NCBI GenBank assembly: GCA_049602155.1
Contig: JBMYRH010000014.1
Location: 108,145 to 172,144 of the forward strand
DNA length: 64,000 bases
From: JBMYRH01 sp049602155
GTDB taxonomy: Bacteria; Myxococcota_A; UBA9042; PHBI01; JBMYRH01
Direction: 5' to 3'
In this document: one piece after another, positions 61,333-64,000 of the stretch
How the letters are laid out: the number at the start of each line of letters is the position of its first letter
Position numbering within the stretch: the stretch's first letter is position 1
Program-made: the position numbers and the translations under genes
Notes under the pieces: generated by a model
The model's database searches: none
Seen by the model: the letters and a program-made list of their open reading frames with translations, nothing else
What the model was told of the DNA's origin: nothing

Positions 61333-61629
61333 TCAGTCGGTGCAGTAGGCCGTCAGGTCCTCGACGGCTTGTTCACAGTAGTCGCCTGCGTTGACCTCAT
61401 CGACGATCGCCTCGCAGGCAAATTCGGTCCCATCCGGGGTGACGTAGGTGCATGACCAGTTGTCTTCGCCCAGCTCGGTGCAGCAGGTCTCGACCAGCCC
61501 GTCTTGGTTGGCGCAGGCCAGCTCCGAGGTGCAGGTCGTCGCGCTCTCTTCACAGGCGCTGACAGTGGCCAAGACCAGCCCGATAAAGGCGATCAGAAGG
61601 ATGGCTCTCAATGAAGTGCTGCTAGGCAT
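61333..61629 (-). CDS. Small Cys-rich lipoprotein
   Basis: The 98-residue protein has a lipoprotein signal (SLRAILLIAFIGLVLATVSAC) and about 75 mature residues with eight Cys (TTCTSELAC, VETCCTELG, NWSCTYV, FACEAIV). No family is recognised. AGAGG seven bases before ATG 61629 supports that start over the longer frame to 61737. It lies upstream of and in the same direction as the Cys-repeat lipoprotein, 68 bases apart, so they may share a transcript. It diverges from pheS. Confidence 0.72.
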   Translation of the reverse strand: MPSSTSLRAILLIAFIGLVLATVSACEESATTCTSELACANQDGLVETCCTELGEDNWSCTYVTPDGTEFACEAIVDEVNAGDYCEQAVEDLTAYCTD

Positions 61630-61775
61630 GTGTATCCTCTCTTGGGCGCATCCTAGCAGAAAGCCTCTTCGCTGACAGGTCGGTTCGCGGTGGTCTTGGG
61701 GATCTTTGGGAATGCATTCTCTCTCGACGGTTTTCACCGATCCGGCTAGGGTCCGGCCACCTTACGGAGGCGGCG

Positions 61776-62804
61776 ATGTTCGACCAGTTGGACGCGCTCA
61801 AGGCCGAGGCCTTGGGTGCCATCGAGGGGGCCTCAGACGAGGGCGCCTTGCGAGAGCTTGAAGTGCACTATCTGGGGCGCAAAGGCGCGATCACAGCGGT
61901 GCTCAAGGGCATGGGCTCGGTCCCGAAAGAGGACCGCCCGAAGATCGGCCAGCACGTCAACGTGCTCAGAGGGGCCGTGGAGGGCGCGATTTCGAGCCGC
62001 CGAGTGGCGCTAGAGACCGCGCGCATCGCAGCGCTCTGCGACGACCCGACCTTTGACGCGACCTTGCCCGGACCGACGCCCGCCGTCGGCGCGATTCACC
62101 CGGTCACGAGCGTCACGGCGCACATCGAGGACGTCTTCCGGGCCATGGGTTTTTACCTCCTGGATTACCCCGAGGTGGAGACCGAGTGGCACAACTTTGA
62201 GGCGCTCAACGTCCCGGCGGATCACCCCGCCCGAGACATGCAGGACACGTTCTGGCTCAAGAGCGGGCACCTGCTTCGGACGCAGACCTCACCCGGCCAG
62301 ATCCGCGCCATGCAGACCTTCGAGGCGCCCTTCCGGGCCATCGTCCCTGGCAAGGTCTTTCGCTACGAGCGCATCGACGCGAGCCATGAGCACACCTTCC
62401 ATCAGGTCGAGGGGATCATGATCGAGCGCGAGCTCTCGGTCGCCAACCTCATCTACTCGATGAAGACCCTGCTCACCGCCATCTTCGAGCGCGACGTCAC
62501 CATCCGACTCCGCCCCGGCTACTTCCCCTTCGTCGAGCCCGGCTTCGAGCTCGATATCCAGTGCCAAGTCTGTGAAGGCGATGGCTGCTCGGTCTGCAAG
62601 CAGTCCGGCTGGGTCGAGCTCTTGCCCTGCGGCATGGTCCACCCGACCGTCCTCAAGCACGGCGGCCTCGACCCCAACGAGTGGTCAGGCTGGGCGTTCG
62701 GCCTCGGCTTGAGCCGCCTCGTGATGATGAAGTACCGCGTCGAAGACATCCGACACTTGATGAGCGGCGACCTCCGGTTCGTCTCTCAGTTCCGCCAAGG
62801 ATAG
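61776..62804 (+). CDS. pheS: Phenylalanine-tRNA ligase alpha subunit
   Basis: The 342-residue catalytic subunit forms an alpha2beta2 enzyme with PheT. The N-terminal coiled coil (about 1-80) contacts tRNA. The class II motifs are clear: HPVTSVTAHIEDVFRAMG (motif 1), FRYERIDASHEHTFHQVEG (motif 2, with Arg and the Glu), and GWAFGLGLSRLVMMKY (motif 3). A CQVC...CSVCK element before motif 3 is present, as in many bacterial PheS. The ATG at 61776 follows GGAGG by about six bases. No rplT or thrS precedes it, and no attenuator leader peptide is apparent. Confidence 0.97.
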   Translation: MFDQLDALKAEALGAIEGASDEGALRELEVHYLGRKGAITAVLKGMGSVPKEDRPKIGQHVNVLRGAVEGAISSRRVALETARIAALCDDPTFDATLPGPTPAVGAIHPVTSVTAHIEDVFRAMGFYLLDYPEVETEWHNFEALNVPADHPARDMQDTFWLKSGHLLRTQTSPGQIRAMQTFEAPFRAIVPGKVFRYERIDASHEHTFHQVEGIMIERELSVANLIYSMKTLLTAIFERDVTIRLRPGYFPFVEPGFELDIQCQVCEGDGCSVCKQSGWVELLPCGMVHPTVLKHGGLDPNEWSGWAFGLGLSRLVMMKYRVEDIRHLMSGDLRFVSQFRQG

Positions 62805-62813
62805 GGGGCCGTC

Positions 62814-64000
62814 ATGCTGATCAGCGCCAACTGGCTATCCCGTCACGTCGACCTCGAAGGGGTCGACTTCACGACCCTCGGTGATCGCTTCACCTTAAAC
62901 GTCGCGGAGCTCGAGGGGATCCACCGCGTCGGAGACCAAGCTGCCGCCTGTGTGGTTGGTCACGTGCTCGAGGCGGTCCACGTCGAGGGGACCCACCTGA
63001 ACCTGTGCCAGGTCGACACTGGGGATGCGTCCCCGCGTCAGATCATCTGCGGCGCGCCCAACGTCGCCCAGGGCCAATACGTCCCGGTCGTCTTACCCGG
63101 GCAGACCCTTGGCGACCTGACGGTCGGCGAGCGCGAGGTCCGGGGTCACCTCTCTCAGGGGATGATCGCCAGCGAGCGTGAGCTCGGCTTAAGCGACGAG
63201 CACGAGGGCATCATGGTCCTCGAAGGGGCCCCCAAGCCCGGCACGCGCCTCGGTGATCTGCTCGACATCGAGGACACGCTCTTTGAGATCGACAACAAGT
63301 CGCTGACCCACCGCCCTGACTGCTGGGGCCACCGCGGCATCGCCCGCGAGGTCGCCGCGCTCTTGGGGCGGCCGCTCAAGCCCACCGACGACGCGGTGAC
63401 CTACACCGACGCGACGCCTATCAGCGTCACGGTCGAAGACCCCGAGGCCTGCCCACGCTACCTCGCCGTCACCCTCGATGGCGTCACCGTGGCGCCCTCT
63501 CCCTTCTGGCTCCGCGTGCTCTTGCACCGGGTCGGCGTGCGCGCCATTAACCAGGTCGTCGACGCGACGAACTTCGTGATGCTCGACCTCGGGAACCCGC
63601 TGCATGCCTTTGATCGTCGAGAGGTTAAAGGGGACACCATCGTGGTGCGCCGCGCCGCAGACGGCGAGTCGTTCACGACCCTAGATGACGCCGAGCACAG
63701 CCTGACCTCTGCGGACCTGCTCATCGGTGATGGTGAGCGCGGCGTGGCGCTCGCGGGCATCATGGGTGGTCAGAACTCCGAGATCCGAGACGACACGACC
63801 CAGGTCGTGCTCGAGGCCGCGAACTTCCACCCGTCCATCGTGCGCATGACTGCGAGCCGATTGGGCATTCGAACCGACTCCTCGGCGCGCTTTGAGAAGA
63901 GCCTGGATCCCGAGCTGGCGCTTGACGCCTCCCGCGCCTTCTGCGCGCTGCTGTGCGAACTCGACTCCGGGGCGCGGGTCACCAGCGCGCTCGTCGACGT
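62814..64000 (+). CDS. pheT: Phenylalanine-tRNA ligase beta subunit, 5' part (runs off the window)
   Basis: The frame starts at ATG 62814, ten bases after pheS, and remains open to the window end, giving the first 395 codons of about 800. It begins with MLISANWLSRHVDLEGVD, then the tRNA-binding B2 domain (about 44-150, NLCQVDTGD...IICGAPNVA), the DNKSLTHRPDCWGHRGIARE B1 segment and VNATN-like VVDATNFVMLDLGNPLHAFD of the B3/B4 editing region (IMGG.NSEI, DSSARFEKSLDPEL). The usual motifs are present with no break, so the gene appears intact up to the edge. It encodes the editing and scaffold subunit. Confidence 0.96.
   Translation, partial: MLISANWLSRHVDLEGVDFTTLGDRFTLNVAELEGIHRVGDQAAACVVGHVLEAVHVEGTHLNLCQVDTGDASPRQIICGAPNVAQGQYVPVVLPGQTLGDLTVGEREVRGHLSQGMIASERELGLSDEHEGIMVLEGAPKPGTRLGDLLDIEDTLFEIDNKSLTHRPDCWGHRGIAREVAALLGRPLKPTDDAVTYTDATPISVTVEDPEACPRYLAVTLDGVTVAPSPFWLRVLLHRVGVRAINQVVDATNFVMLDLGNPLHAFDRREVKGDTIVVRRAADGESFTTLDDAEHSLTSADLLIGDGERGVALAGIMGGQNSEIRDDTTQVVLEAANFHPSIVRMTASRLGIRTDSSARFEKSLDPELALDASRAFCALLCELDSGARVTSALVD

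Noticed and set aside
1..64000. tRNA, rRNA, insertion sequence or prophage features
   Set aside because: I looked for them in intergenic regions and at gene breaks and saw none; intergenic space is mostly under 100 bases. A covariance-model scan would be needed to exclude small RNAs.

Overview
This 64 kb window is a compact, GC-rich chromosomal segment with no visible rRNA, tRNA, insertion sequence, phage or CRISPR array. Several features point to a predatory or deltaproteobacterial-type lineage (Myxococcota/Bradymonadota-like). These are many cysteine-rich secreted lipoproteins with Asp/Glu/Thr-rich linkers, MYXO-CTERM-like tails (Cys, hydrophobic helix, Arg cluster), EF-hand-like calcium-motif repeats, sigma54 promoters with an NtrC-type activator, and a full type II secretion operon. 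The lineage is inferred from protein style; no marker identifies a species.

Layout. 1-7.5 kb: the end of a secreted protein, a 1344-residue cysteine-rich lipoprotein with repeated jelly-roll-like domains, a kelch lipoprotein with a Fur-box-like palindrome at its start, and a MYXO-CTERM-like protein behind a consensus sigma54 promoter. 7.6-12.7 kb: a phosphodiester-glycosidase-type surface protein, a polysaccharide-hydrolase-like lipoprotein and a repeat-bearing lipoprotein. 12.8-18.9 kb: rsmB, a flippase-like membrane protein, a bufferin-type operon (Cys-rich precursor, DUF692/MNIO enzyme, DUF2063 partner) and an M18 aminopeptidase. 18.9-23.9 kb: UbiA-type transferase, small lipoprotein and sigma54 activator in one operon, then a Cys-rich lipoprotein and an esterase lipoprotein.

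24.1-40.7 kb: gspC-D-E-F-G-H-I-J-K-L-M-N in one tightly coupled operon, followed by an overlapping aldehyde dehydrogenase. The operon starts at a near-consensus sigma54 promoter. Its leader holds a short ORF that overlaps gspC and a terminator-like hairpin. GspE carries an MshEN (c-di-GMP-type) N-terminus. No prepilin peptidase (gspO) lies in the window. 40.7-51.9 kb: L,D-transpeptidase, a lipoprotein, a CorC-type protein, a coiled-coil membrane protein, xerC-hslV-hslU, a J-domain protein, argD, an uncharacterised protein and coaE.

51.9-56.2 kb: a coupled four-gene operon of a ResB-like protein, a polytopic membrane protein, a DUF1287-like protein whose catalytic Cys is replaced by Ser, and an alpha/beta hydrolase. 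56.2-61.6 kb: a very large metzincin lipoprotein translationally coupled to a Cys-rich repeat lipoprotein, then a small lipoprotein. 61.8-64 kb: pheS and the 5' part of pheT.

How they fit together: the window centres on export across the envelope. The T2SS is a plausible route for the surface and MYXO-CTERM-like proteins nearby. Sigma54 control may link at least one of those proteins to the secretion operon, and the activator encoded 2.4 kb upstream of the operon is a candidate regulator.
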